From JADMIH01 sp035274425 (GTDB taxonomy: Bacteria > Chloroflexota > Chloroflexia > QHBQ01 > JADMIH01): a DNA stretch of 64,000 nt. This document shows, one piece after another, positions 57,161 to 64,000 of the stretch (its first letter is position 1; each line of letters starts with the position of its first letter). The stretch is taken from the NCBI GenBank assembly GCA_035274425.1, contig DATEOC010000030.1, positions 41,463 to 105,462 of the forward strand. Reading direction: 5' to 3'. Both the position numbers and the translations under genes were made by a program. The notes beneath the pieces were generated by a model that saw only the letters and a program-made list of their open reading frames with translations, did not search any database and had not been told where the DNA came from.

Positions 57161-58236
57161 ACCTGTGCGCCTTCCTCGCTCCCGATGACATTCCCAAGGA
57201 AGTATTGAGTGGAGGGGCAGAGCATCTCCCAGAACCTCTCGCTACTGCGGTAGCAGACCCCCTGGCGTTTGGCGATGCGATAGCGCCACTCCGGCATTAC
57301 TCGTTGGTTGAAGTAGTTATAGATAGGAATGCCTTGTCAGTTCACCGGCTGGTGCAAGCGGTAGTGCGAGACCGCCTGGGAGAAGGCAAAAGGAAGAGGT
57401 GGGCCGAGGCTGCCGTGCATTTAGTCGAGGAGGCTTTCCCTTACCGGCTAAATGAAATGAATACATGGCAGGCGTCCACGCGCATAATGCCCCATGCACT
57501 AGCCGCATCAGGCCATGCCGAAGAACTTGCAGTAATGTTGGAGCTTACCGGAACGCTATTAAATCAGGTAGGACTATATCTGAGAGAGTTTGCTCAGTAC
57601 ACACAAGCTAAGAGCGTACTTGAAAGAACAGTAGCAATTGGCGAGGTAGCTTACGGCCCCAACCACCCCCAAGTGGCGATTTACGTTAACAACTTGGGTA
57701 TGGTGCTACAAAATTTAGGGGATCTGACGGGGGCACGGGCACATTACGAGCGTGCATTATCTATTGCCGAAGCAACTTATGGCTCCAACCACCCCACCGT
57801 GGCTATCCGTGTCAACAACTTGGGTCAAGTACTACGGGGCTTGGGGGATTTGCCTAGGGCACAGGCACACTTGAAGCGTGCATTATCTATTGACGAGGCA
57901 GCTTACGGCCCCAACCACCCCAACGTGGCTAGTGATGTCAGCAACTTGGGCGGTGTGCTACGGCAGTTAGGGGACTTGGCAGGGGCACGGGCACATTATG
58001 AGCGTGCGTTGGATATTGACGAGGCAGCTTATGGCCTCAACCACCCACAAGTGGCGAGGGACGTCAACAACTTGGGTATGGTGCTACAAGATTTAGGGGA
58101 ACTAGCGGGGGCACGATCATGCTTGAATAGGGCTTTCGGGATCTTACAGAAGTTCCTGGGCGAAGATCACCCTAACACAAAGTTAGTGCGGAAGAACCTT
58201 GAGATTCTGGATGCAGAGATAGCAAGGCCGCAGTAA
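57103..58236 (+). CDS. NB-ARC/TPR C-terminal part of the frameshifted TIR-NLR gene
   Basis: The real homologous part begins near 57140 in this frame (AGADLLNLCAFLAPDDIPKEVL...), continuing the STAND helical region (LVEVVIDRNALSVHRLVQAVVRDRL) and then four kinesin-light-chain-type TPRs (AYGPNHPQVAIYVNNLGMVLQNLGDLTGARAHYERALSI and so on) between 57649 and 58152. TPRs of such proteins usually recognise the phage trigger. No independent ribosome site precedes it. Together with the upstream part it would give a protein of about 775 residues. Confidence 0.82.
   Translation: MGTLVSRGAESITAGADLLNLCAFLAPDDIPKEVLSGGAEHLPEPLATAVADPLAFGDAIAPLRHYSLVEVVIDRNALSVHRLVQAVVRDRLGEGKRKRWAEAAVHLVEEAFPYRLNEMNTWQASTRIMPHALAASGHAEELAVMLELTGTLLNQVGLYLREFAQYTQAKSVLERTVAIGEVAYGPNHPQVAIYVNNLGMVLQNLGDLTGARAHYERALSIAEATYGSNHPTVAIRVNNLGQVLRGLGDLPRAQAHLKRALSIDEAAYGPNHPNVASDVSNLGGVLRQLGDLAGARAHYERALDIDEAAYGLNHPQVARDVNNLGMVLQDLGELAGARSCLNRAFGILQKFLGEDHPNTKLVRKNLEILDAEIARPQ
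57649..58152 (+). repeat. Four 126-bp tandem repeats encoding TPRs
   Basis: Units begin exactly every 126 bases at 57649, 57775, 57901 and 58027, each reading (G/A)CTTAYGGCYYCAACCACCC. They are very similar at the DNA level, more than needed for protein conservation, suggesting recent unit duplication or gene conversion. Confidence 0.85.
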
Positions 58237-58327
58237 AAGTAGTACACGGTTCACGTCCCATTTCCCTTGTCTGGCTATGCTACTACGTCCACGTCAGGGC
58301 CACCTCAGCACCTCCAACAAGCAAGGT

Positions 58328-58753
58328 TCACCCGCCACTTTCAGCGCGTTTCTTCAGCCCAGCCACGAATTGCTCAAACGGTGAGGTCATATCGGGGATC
58401 GAGCGGCCAAAGACCGGGAGCAAGGGTCCACTGAAGACCTCGCGAATGGTGAATTTGGTGCCGCCATTGCCCTGCGGCTCCAGCGTGAAGGTGCGCACGC
58501 CCTTGAAGAGTCCCAGGGGCATCCCGCCGCTCCACACCATCTTGCGGCTAGGCTCGAACTCGGTGACTTTGGCCGGAAACGCCCTCCCAGGGCTTAGCTT
58601 GGTGAATGCCTTGATCGTCTCGCCGGGCGCGATGCGGCCTTCAATCCTGTCCGCCATCGGGTCCCATTCGGGGTAGCTCGCGGCATTCGTGAGGATTGCC
58701 CAGATCGTCTCAGGCGAAGCCTCGATGGTTGTGGTGGCGCTGTATTCTTTCAT
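58328..58753 (-). CDS. SRPBCC (START-like) family protein
   Basis: A 141-residue helix-grip ligand-binding protein: KEYSATTTIEASPETIWAILTNAASYPEWDPMADRIEGRIAPGETIKAF, MVWSGGMPLGLFKGVRTFTLEPQGNGGTKFTIREVFSG and a C-terminal helix FEQFVAGLKKRAES. This is the polyketide-cyclase/dehydrase SRPBCC type. Ligand unknown. It is 80 bases downstream of the second SRPBCC gene, on the same strand, separated by heptamer repeats. Confidence 0.85.
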   Translation of the reverse strand: MKEYSATTTIEASPETIWAILTNAASYPEWDPMADRIEGRIAPGETIKAFTKLSPGRAFPAKVTEFEPSRKMVWSGGMPLGLFKGVRTFTLEPQGNGGTKFTIREVFSGPLLPVFGRSIPDMTSPFEQFVAGLKKRAESGG

Positions 58754-58775
58754 TCAAACCCTCCTGTGGTTATTG

Positions 58776-58796
58776 GACGACGGACGACGGACGACG
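58776..58796. repeat. Heptanucleotide tandem repeat (GGACGAC x3)
   Basis: Three perfect units in the 5' region of the SRPBCC gene, 23 bases upstream of its start. Confidence 0.85.
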
Positions 58797-58830
58797 GAGT
58801 GAAACGTGATGCGTGAGATTATTGCTTCTT

Positions 58831-58888
58831 CTGCCTACTGCCTACTGCTTTCTGTCGTCCGTCGTCTGTTGTCCGTCGTCTGTCGTCC
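58831..58888. repeat. Heptanucleotide repeat tract running into a coding 3' end
   Basis: CTGCCTA x2 and CTGCTTT, then CGTCCGT/CGTCTGT-type units to 58888. The last ~17 codons of the AHSA1-like gene (GRQTTDNRRRTTESSRQ) are read from it. Confidence 0.8.
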
Positions 58889-59338
58889 AGCGACAGCAGC
58901 GGCGTAGGCGGGAAGCAGGTTCTCCCAGGCGGCGGCGTAGATGGCGCTGTTGCGGGACCAGAGAGCGCCTATCAGCTCAGGGCCTCGGTGGGTGACTTCG
59001 ACGCTTGTGCTTCCGTCTTCCTGTGGGGTGAAGTGGACCTCCACCTGGGAGGGTTGCTCGGGGCCGCTACCTAGATACCAGTGGTAGGCGAGATGGCGCG
59101 GCGGGTCCCAGGCGGTGACTTTGCCCCAATCATGCTCGACACCCTCCGGGGTGCGTTCGTAAATGCGCCCGCCCGCGTGGCTCTCCATGACGACGGTAGT
59201 GTTTGGGTTGCCGCTGCGCGAATGTCCTTTGGGCCACCAGGCGTTGATCTGCTCGGTCCAGGTACGAAAGGCCGCGTCCACGCCGCAGCGCACGATGACC
59301 GCTTTCCTGACCGCATCAGCAGAGCCGAGTGCGCTCAT
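58835..59338 (-). CDS. SRPBCC/AHSA1-like protein with repeat-encoded tail
   Basis: A 167-residue protein of the AHSA1/CalC type: VRKAVIVRCGVDAAFRTWTEQINAWWPKGHSRSGNPNTTVVMESHAGGRIYERTPEG, VTAWDPPRHLAYHWYLGS, VEVHFTPQEDGSTSVEVTHRG and AWENLLPAYAAAV. The last residues come from a heptamer-repeat tract, so the natural stop was probably lost. The ATG overlaps the stop of the ArsR gene (ATGA), the common ArsR-SRPBCC pair. Confidence 0.87.
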   Translation of the reverse strand: MSALGSADAVRKAVIVRCGVDAAFRTWTEQINAWWPKGHSRSGNPNTTVVMESHAGGRIYERTPEGVEHDWGKVTAWDPPRHLAYHWYLGSGPEQPSQVEVHFTPQEDGSTSVEVTHRGPELIGALWSRNSAIYAAAWENLLPAYAAAVAGRQTTDNRRRTTESSRQ

Positions 59339-59664
59339 CGTTCGGACCTCGCTTGCTCTTCTGCGACTTGCCGGAAGCTCGCCAGCGCTTCGTCCCAGAA
59401 GCTCTCTACGTAGGCGCGGGCTGCGTCGAAGCCACTTGGCCTGAGCCGGAAGATGTTGCGCGTGCCGCTCGATGTGTATTCTACCAGGCCGGCCTTCTCT
59501 AAGGTGCGCAAGTGCTTCGAGACGGCGGGGCGGCTGATGGGCAAGCGGACGGCGATATCCCCGACAGGCATAGCGGCTTCCTTCAACAGCGCCAGTATGT
59601 CCCGGCGGGTCTGATGTCCGAGGGCATCCATGACTCGGTTGACACGCTTCTCTTCCGTAACCAT
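59335..59664 (-). CDS. ArsR-family transcriptional regulator
   Basis: A 109-residue winged-helix repressor from ATG 59664: VMDALGHQTRRDILALLKEAAMPVGDIAVRLPISRPAVSKHLRTLEKAGLVEYTSSGTRNIFRLRP. No metal-binding cysteines, so it is not a metal sensor but of the SRPBCC-linked type. Its own start codon is inside a pair of tandem inverted repeats (GTAAC-N6-GTTAC at 59657-59672 and 59674-59689), implying autorepression of itself and the downstream SRPBCC genes. Confidence 0.9.
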   Translation of the reverse strand: MVTEEKRVNRVMDALGHQTRRDILALLKEAAMPVGDIAVRLPISRPAVSKHLRTLEKAGLVEYTSSGTRNIFRLRPSGFDAARAYVESFWDEALASFRQVAEEQARSER

Positions 59665-59689
59665 AGGGTTACTGTAACACAAGAGTTAC
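59657..59689 (-). promoter_or_regulatory. Tandem ArsR operator sites
   Basis: Two copies of GTAAC-N6-GTTAC, spaced exactly 17 bases start to start, cover the arsR start codon (59662-59664) and the 25 bases upstream of it. Confidence 0.7.
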
Positions 59690-59840
59690 CAATATGTCCA
59701 GCATGAACAGGCAGATGTTGACCGAATGGAACTTAGAAAGTAACTGATTATCCCACTTGCTAGGCTTATTAGCCAAGTAGCCATATAGGGCAGATTCAAT
59801 GTATAGCCTGTTGATACATAATGTTCATAGCTGGAGCGCT

Positions 59841-60884
59841 CTATACGTAGACAGACCCGCCGGAGACCTTATCCAGGACACCGATAAAGAATGGCTCAGA
59901 AAAACCGGCGAGAAAACCTATCAGCGCATAACCTGCCGGACTCTGGTTGTATACCACGCCGATTGGGACCAGATGGGTCTCTAAAACCAGGAAAAGGACC
60001 AAAGCGCTCGTAGCTCCGATAAATGATTGCGCGACGAAAATAGTGCCCACAGAGAGGAGCGCCCTTATGCCCAGGGGCGGCTCGCTACCCTGCACGGGCG
60101 AACGGGAGCTTAGAGGCTGCCTACCTAACTTGATTGCGCGGCTGAGCACGCTTCCAATAGCACCGGCAATAACCGCAAGGAGGAGCGTCTTCGACACAGC
60201 GCCCCATGATCCAGAGAGGAACAATCCGAAGGGGTCAACGTAAACGAGAGCAAGAAAGATGGTCAGCGGGAGCAGCACCCACGCCATAATCGCGAGATAC
60301 ATGCCTCTAAGGCGCATCTTGGCCCGGTCCCTCCGGTACTCCAGAATATACGTCTGTAGAAGGTACTCCAGGCCCCGCCTGGCCTCCAGACGCGCATCTT
60401 GGACCTGATTAACTTCCTTGTATTTTTGAATCAGGTCGTCTAAAGATTTCGTAGAGAAGCGCTTTCCCCAGGAGTGGGCATCGTTCGTATTCTGTTGAGT
60501 ACGCAGGAGCATCTGGAGATAAGCATCATCTCCAAAACGCACCAGCTCGATCTCCAGCAGATCGGCTAGCTCCCACGCGCCGGTAGCCGAGATTTCTTCA
60601 GGCTTCTGGAGCTGATCGAGGAGAGTCACCAGCGAATCAACCTGATTTGGGAATGCGTGGTTGTCTGGGGATATGAATATGATCAGGCTTTGGAGATGGC
60701 CGATTATCTTCGTCAGGTTCTTCGACCTGACAGGGTCGCTAGCACCTCCCCGCCTGGACTCCTGCTTCTCGAGGCCGTCCAGGTAGTTCCGCAGCTTTTG
60801 CTGGGTATCCTTGATACGCTCAACTAAGCCCTCTTGGAGCGTCTCAGGATTTATGGCTTCCCTCTCTAGGTATCGTGGCTCCAT
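59841..60884 (-). CDS. Uncharacterised membrane protein with long N-terminal helical region
   Basis: A 347-residue protein. The first ~195 residues are soluble, rich in Glu/Lys/Leu and probably coiled (LVERIKDTQQKLRNYLDGLEKQ, TKSLDDLIQKYKEVNQVQDARLEARRGLEYLLQTYILEYRRDRAKMRLRG). Then four hydrophobic helices: YLAIMAWVLLPLTIFLALVYV, SKTLLLAVIAGAIGSVLSRAI, LLSVGTIFVAQSFIGATSALVLFLVL and YALIGFLAGFSEPFFIGVLD. I do not recognise the family. Start ATG 60884 has no clear ribosome site. It is separated by 180 bases from the slipin gene. Confidence 0.65.
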   Translation of the reverse strand: MEPRYLEREAINPETLQEGLVERIKDTQQKLRNYLDGLEKQESRRGGASDPVRSKNLTKIIGHLQSLIIFISPDNHAFPNQVDSLVTLLDQLQKPEEISATGAWELADLLEIELVRFGDDAYLQMLLRTQQNTNDAHSWGKRFSTKSLDDLIQKYKEVNQVQDARLEARRGLEYLLQTYILEYRRDRAKMRLRGMYLAIMAWVLLPLTIFLALVYVDPFGLFLSGSWGAVSKTLLLAVIAGAIGSVLSRAIKLGRQPLSSRSPVQGSEPPLGIRALLSVGTIFVAQSFIGATSALVLFLVLETHLVPIGVVYNQSPAGYALIGFLAGFSEPFFIGVLDKVSGGSVYV

Positions 60885-61063
60885 CTGGGTTGTCGCTAAG
60901 GAGGATGTCCCTCATGAAATCTCCTTTGGGGGTAAAGCCCTGACGAAATTGGTGATTAGGAGCTTTCTCTTACCCTTCCCCGCCACTCTTCCTGTAAAAG
61001 AGGAGTGAGAGGGCGAGCAAAACGCCGCCCTCAACCCTCTGCAATACCTTCGGCCCCAGGATG

Positions 61064-62077
61064 TTAGCGCCCACCCTGCGTTGCACTTGCTTCATCGTCT
61101 TCGGGAGTTTCTATGTCCCCTTCCATGAAGCGAGCACGCTCGGCGGCTGCCGACCTGAGCCTCTCTAGCTCAGCCTCTCTGTCCTCTCCATTGCCCGGAG
61201 GCAAGCTAGCAGCCACCGAGGATGTCTCTACTGGCAAGGTATCAGCTACCGGAGGCGCGTTACGGGCCGTCGCACGCTCTCTGGCTGCTCTGCCATCTCC
61301 ATCCTGGAATGCAGACATGGCGTGCGGTATAAGGCTCAACAGCTCGATAGGCACCGGGAAGATGATGGTCGAGTTCTTCTCGGCGGCTATCTCTGTCAGC
61401 GTCTGCAAATAGCGCAGCTGTATGGCCGCAGGCTCTCCCCCTATTACACCCGCCGCGTCGGTGAGCATCTTGGACGCCTCGTACTCACCCGAAGCATGGA
61501 TGATCTTGGCGCGCTTCTCACGCTCGGCCTCTGCCTGCCGGGCCATAGCGCGCTGCATTGACTGCGGCAGCTCAACATCCTTCACCTCGACGATACCCAC
61601 CTTGATGCCCCACGGCTCGGTCTGCTCGTCTATGATCTGCTGCAATTTGAGGTTAATCTCCTCGCGCTGCGACAGCAATTCGTCAAGGTTAGACTGCCCC
61701 AGCACGCTCCTGAGCGTCGTCTGCGCAATCTGGTGGGTGGAGCGTACGTAGTCGGTCACCGCGACCACTGCCTTCTCAGGGTCGAACACCCGGAAGAAGA
61801 GCACTGCGTTAACGCGTACCGTCACGTTGTCCCGAGTGATGACCTCCTGCGCTGGCACGTCAAGAGTGACCACGCGCAGGTCCACTTTCACCATGCGGTC
61901 AGCTATAGGTATGATCAGAAATAGACCCGGACCGCGCGCCCCGACCAGCCTGCCAAGACGGAAGATTACCCCCCGCTCGTACTCTTGCACCACCTTGATG
62001 GCCGCCCCCGCCACGCTGAACAGCACCACAACCAGGGGCACCAAAAACGCCAGTAAGCTTATAATACCCTCGCCCAT
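61064..62077 (-). CDS. SPFH/Band 7 slipin (stomatin-like) protein
   Basis: About 337 residues from ATG 62077 (AGGAG upstream); the frame upstream is only the read-through of a repeat (ITHHASR). N-terminal membrane hairpin LLAFLVPLVVVLFSVAGAAI, then KVVQEYERGVIFRLGRLVGARGPGLFLIIPIADRMVKVDLRVVTLDVPAQEVITRDNVTVRVNAVLFFRV (the slipin signature), QTTLRSVLGQSNLDELLSQREEIN and RQAEAEREKRAKIIHASGEYEA. The C-terminal ~70 residues are a variable acidic tail. Slipins form microdomain scaffolds and pair with the NfeD-type protease encoded directly upstream. Confidence 0.92.
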   Translation of the reverse strand: MGEGIISLLAFLVPLVVVLFSVAGAAIKVVQEYERGVIFRLGRLVGARGPGLFLIIPIADRMVKVDLRVVTLDVPAQEVITRDNVTVRVNAVLFFRVFDPEKAVVAVTDYVRSTHQIAQTTLRSVLGQSNLDELLSQREEINLKLQQIIDEQTEPWGIKVGIVEVKDVELPQSMQRAMARQAEAEREKRAKIIHASGEYEASKMLTDAAGVIGGEPAAIQLRYLQTLTEIAAEKNSTIIFPVPIELLSLIPHAMSAFQDGDGRAARERATARNAPPVADTLPVETSSVAASLPPGNGEDREAELERLRSAAAERARFMEGDIETPEDDEASATQGGR

Positions 62078-62101
62078 GTTATTCTCTCCTTTGTAATGGT
62101 T

Positions 62102-62213
62102 GCGTGATGCGTGATGCGTGATGCGTGATGCGTGATGCGTGATGCGTGATGCGTGATGCGTGATGCGTGATGCGTGATGCGTGATGCGTGATGCGTGATG
62201 CGTGATGCGTGAA
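62102..62213. repeat. Heptanucleotide tandem repeat (GCGTGAT x15)
   Basis: Fifteen perfect units of GCGTGAT (62102-62206) plus a partial one, starting 25 bases upstream of the slipin start codon, inside its 5' leader. Confidence 0.95.
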
Positions 62214-62303
62214 TATGAAACGCCAAGACGCCAAGATAACCAAGAACGCAAAGTTTTATTAGGTTTACATGCTATCCGATAACATCACGCATCACGTTTC
62301 ACT

Positions 62304-62394
62304 CTATCGTCTATCGTCTATCGTCTATCGTCTATCGTCTATCGTCCGTCGTCCGTCGTCCGTCGTCCGTCGTCCGTCGTCCGTCGTCCGTCGT
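62304..62394. repeat. Heptanucleotide tandem repeat (CTATCGT x6 + CCGTCGT x7)
   Basis: Six units of CTATCGT pass directly into seven of CCGTCGT. Its last base is the first base of the NfeD-protease stop codon (62394-62396), so the tract starts exactly where the gene ends. Confidence 0.95.
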
Positions 62395-63794
62395 CACGCC
62401 TCGTCAGACGCGACCGTTAGCGTCAGCCCATCGGCTTTTACCACTCGTACCTTTCGCCCTGACGGTATAGGGCCATTCGAGCTGACTGCGTTCCATAGCT
62501 CGCCCTCTACGAAGACCATGCCCTGTGGTGCGAGGTCGGTGCGCGCCTCCGCAACGCTCCCCACCAGTCTCTCACGCCCCGTCGCGGGCCGGTAGCGTCT
62601 CGCCTGGAACACTTTATAAACGGCGTAGAAGAAGAACGCCCCCAGCGCGCTGGCCGTGCCCGCCACAACGTATGGTGACACGCTTGGCACCCCCGGCAGA
62701 CCCTCCGTATTTATTAGTAGCAGACCGCCCAATATTAATGAGGCTATGCCACCTGCGGTCAAAATGCCATGACTTGGGGTGAATATGTCCGCGATGAAGA
62801 GGACGAAGGAGAATAGGAGGAATACCACCCCCGCCGCGTTTATCGGCAAGGTACCGAGCGCCAGGAACCCGATCAGCAGACAGAGCGCGCCAACGACGCC
62901 GGGGAAGACCGAGCCTGGGTTGATGAATTCCCAGGTGATGCCGAGCGTTCCGAGGCTGATCAGCACGAATGCCACGCTGGGGTTTGTGATAATCAGCAAT
63001 ATCTCCTCGCCAAAGCTGAGGGTGAGATTGCGTATCGTCGCGTCCTTCGTATGGAGCGTCGCCTTTCCGCTCTCCATGTTGACGCTACGCCCGTCTACTT
63101 TGGCTAGCAAGTCCTCTACGTTATTCGCCAGGACATCAACGACCTTCTGGTCAAGGGCGGCCGGCGCTCCCAGGTTGGCGCTCTCACGCACCGCCCGCTC
63201 CGCGAAGTCGGCGTTGCGCCCGTGCGTCTCCGCCAGGTTGCGTATCTTCGACACAAGCTCATTCGTCACCTTGCGGCGCATTGCGGCGTCATTGCCAGTT
63301 TCAGGTGTCTCGCTGCTCCCGCCGCCATCACCGCCACCCTCGAAAATGACCTCAGCCGATCCTATCGTGGTGTTGGGGGCCATCGCCGCGACGTGCGAGG
63401 CATAGACAATGAAGACCCCAGCCGACGCAGACTGGGCACCTTGCGGCGACACGTATGCTATTACGGGCACGCTGCTGGCGAGTATGTGCTTCATCATCTC
63501 TTGCATCGAGTCGACCAGCCCGCCAGGCGTATCGATCTGTATCACCAGGGCGTCCGCGCCCGCATCCTCAGCGGTCTTGATTACTCTGTCGAAATATTGC
63601 GCGCTGATAGGTGTTATCGGCAGCTTGAACGGGGCTACGTATACGAGGCGCGCCCCATCACCTTGCCGCACCGTCGAAGCCTGCACGCTGTAAGGCTCCA
63701 GCACCCCACCGAGTACGAGCATAGCCATCCCCAGAAATAGGGATGTCAAGTATCCAGCTCGTAGCACTTTCAAAATAGGTGACGCTTTACCCAT
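62394..63794 (-). CDS. NfeD-family membrane-bound serine protease (ClpP class)
   Basis: About 466 residues from ATG 63794 (AGGAGG upstream). A signal/anchor (YLTSLFLGMAMLVLGGVLEPYSVQA) is followed by the SppA/ClpP-like protease: GADALVIQIDTPGGLVDSMQEMMKHILASSVPVIAYVSPQGAQSASAGVFI (nucleophile in SASAG), HVAAMAPNTTIGSAEVI and LDQKVVDVLANNVEDLLAKVDG (catalytic lysine). Three or four membrane helices and a C-terminal NfeD OB-fold (GSVAEARTDLAPQGMVFVEGELWNAVSSNGPIPSGRKVRVVKADGLTL) complete it. NfeD1b proteases cleave the hydrophobic C-terminus of stomatin-like partners, fitting the slipin gene next to it. Confidence 0.93.
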   Translation of the reverse strand: MGKASPILKVLRAGYLTSLFLGMAMLVLGGVLEPYSVQASTVRQGDGARLVYVAPFKLPITPISAQYFDRVIKTAEDAGADALVIQIDTPGGLVDSMQEMMKHILASSVPVIAYVSPQGAQSASAGVFIVYASHVAAMAPNTTIGSAEVIFEGGGDGGGSSETPETGNDAAMRRKVTNELVSKIRNLAETHGRNADFAERAVRESANLGAPAALDQKVVDVLANNVEDLLAKVDGRSVNMESGKATLHTKDATIRNLTLSFGEEILLIITNPSVAFVLISLGTLGITWEFINPGSVFPGVVGALCLLIGFLALGTLPINAAGVVFLLFSFVLFIADIFTPSHGILTAGGIASLILGGLLLINTEGLPGVPSVSPYVVAGTASALGAFFFYAVYKVFQARRYRPATGRERLVGSVAEARTDLAPQGMVFVEGELWNAVSSNGPIPSGRKVRVVKADGLTLTVASDEA

Positions 63795-64000
63795 TGGAAA
63801 TCCTCCTACCGGATATACGCACGGGAGAGCACTCACGTCACAACTATTATACTCTAAGCAAGGTAGATGCAACTCCCAGCACTTAAGGGAGTGACTAAAA
63901 GAGAAGACACAGATTATTCTTGAGACGAGGATTAGCAAAGATAGCACGCTGGCGACGGTTGTAGTGCCAAACGAACAAGCGTAACGTCCGCCGTAGCGCC
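63795..64000. other. Upstream region of the NfeD-slipin operon
   Basis: About 200 bases with no gene. The promoter of the nfeD-slipin pair should lie here on the minus strand; no clear -35/-10 pair could be fixed. Confidence 0.4.

Noticed and set aside
62078..62251. N-terminal extension of the slipin with repeated ITHHASR
   Set aside because: It is only the translation of the GCGTGAT tract; the start at 62077 has its own ribosome site and fits the family.
62102..62394. CRISPR-like direct repeats
   Set aside because: The units are contiguous 7-mers without spacers; these are simple tandem repeats, and no cas genes are near.
1..64000. Prophage or conjugative element
   Set aside because: No integrase, terminase, capsid, portal, relaxase or T4SS gene was found; the lysozyme and CHAP genes alone are not enough.

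Overview
The window is bacterial and most likely from a member of the Chloroflexota. The basis is the protein repertoire: secreted proteins with the tryptophan/tyrosine-rich 'EYWNAHGGLxQQGYP...VQYFER..ELHPEN' wall-type repeats, an SLH-anchored DxWAVG propeller protein, protein kinases with PQQ-type propellers or vWA-like domains, an FhaA-like DUF3662-FHA protein, and a TIR-NB-ARC-TPR protein. No rRNA is present, so this rests on gene families only. One tRNA-Lys(CTT) lies at 22944-23015.

Layout. (1) 1-10.0 kb, all on the minus strand: a DExH helicase of the YprA/MrfA type, a nucleoside-deoxyribosyltransferase-like protein, a multi-pass membrane protein resembling nucleotide-signal effectors, a NERD-UvrD helicase, a UvrD/AddA-like helicase and an AddB-like Fe-S PD-(D/E)XK nuclease. 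This looks like a defence or DNA-processing island in an unfamiliar combination. (2) 10.4-22.3 kb, minus strand: PBP, FtsW/RodA, DUF3662-FHA, a pseudokinase fused to Ig-like and vWA-like domains, a membrane-tethered P-loop GTPase, and a large GAP1-like protein. This joins an actinobacterial-style cell-wall cassette to a GTPase/GAP1-type NTP-dependent module and is, with region 1, the most interesting part of the window. (3) 22.9-38.5 kb: tRNA-Lys, a hydrolase, a PQQ-glucose-dehydrogenase-like secreted protein, transporter parts (a LivJ-type lipoprotein and a lone DppB-type permease), trans-aconitate methyltransferase, mnmA, an SLH surface protein and an SGNH esterase-like protein. (4) 38.6-45 kb: a duplicated pair of small membrane proteins, a PAAR-like glycine-rich protein with an eCIS-type motif, and a Shedu (SduA) gene lying between the N- and C-terminal remnants of a broken type IIG restriction-modification gene. 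(5) 45.9-52.5 kb: a kinase-PQQ sensor, then a strong promoter with a palindromic operator upstream of two lytic enzymes that lack signal peptides, then a GT9 glycosyltransferase. (6) 52.5-64 kb: a YbaK editing protein, a pentapeptide protein, a DxWAVG lipoprotein, a SIMPL protein, a frameshifted TIR-NB-ARC-TPR gene, an ArsR-SRPBCC regulon with tandem operators, a membrane protein, and a slipin-NfeD protease pair.

Genome texture. From 27 kb onward the intergenic spaces are full of heptanucleotide tandem repeats (units such as CGTCCGT, CTATCGT, GCGTGAT, CTACTCG, GAGTGCG), REP-type inverted repeats and a dispersed two-hairpin element whose copies differ by compensatory base changes. None was noticed in the leftmost 22 kb, which fits the idea that regions 1 and 2 have a different history. 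All calls are from reading the sequence and its translations; no database search was possible.
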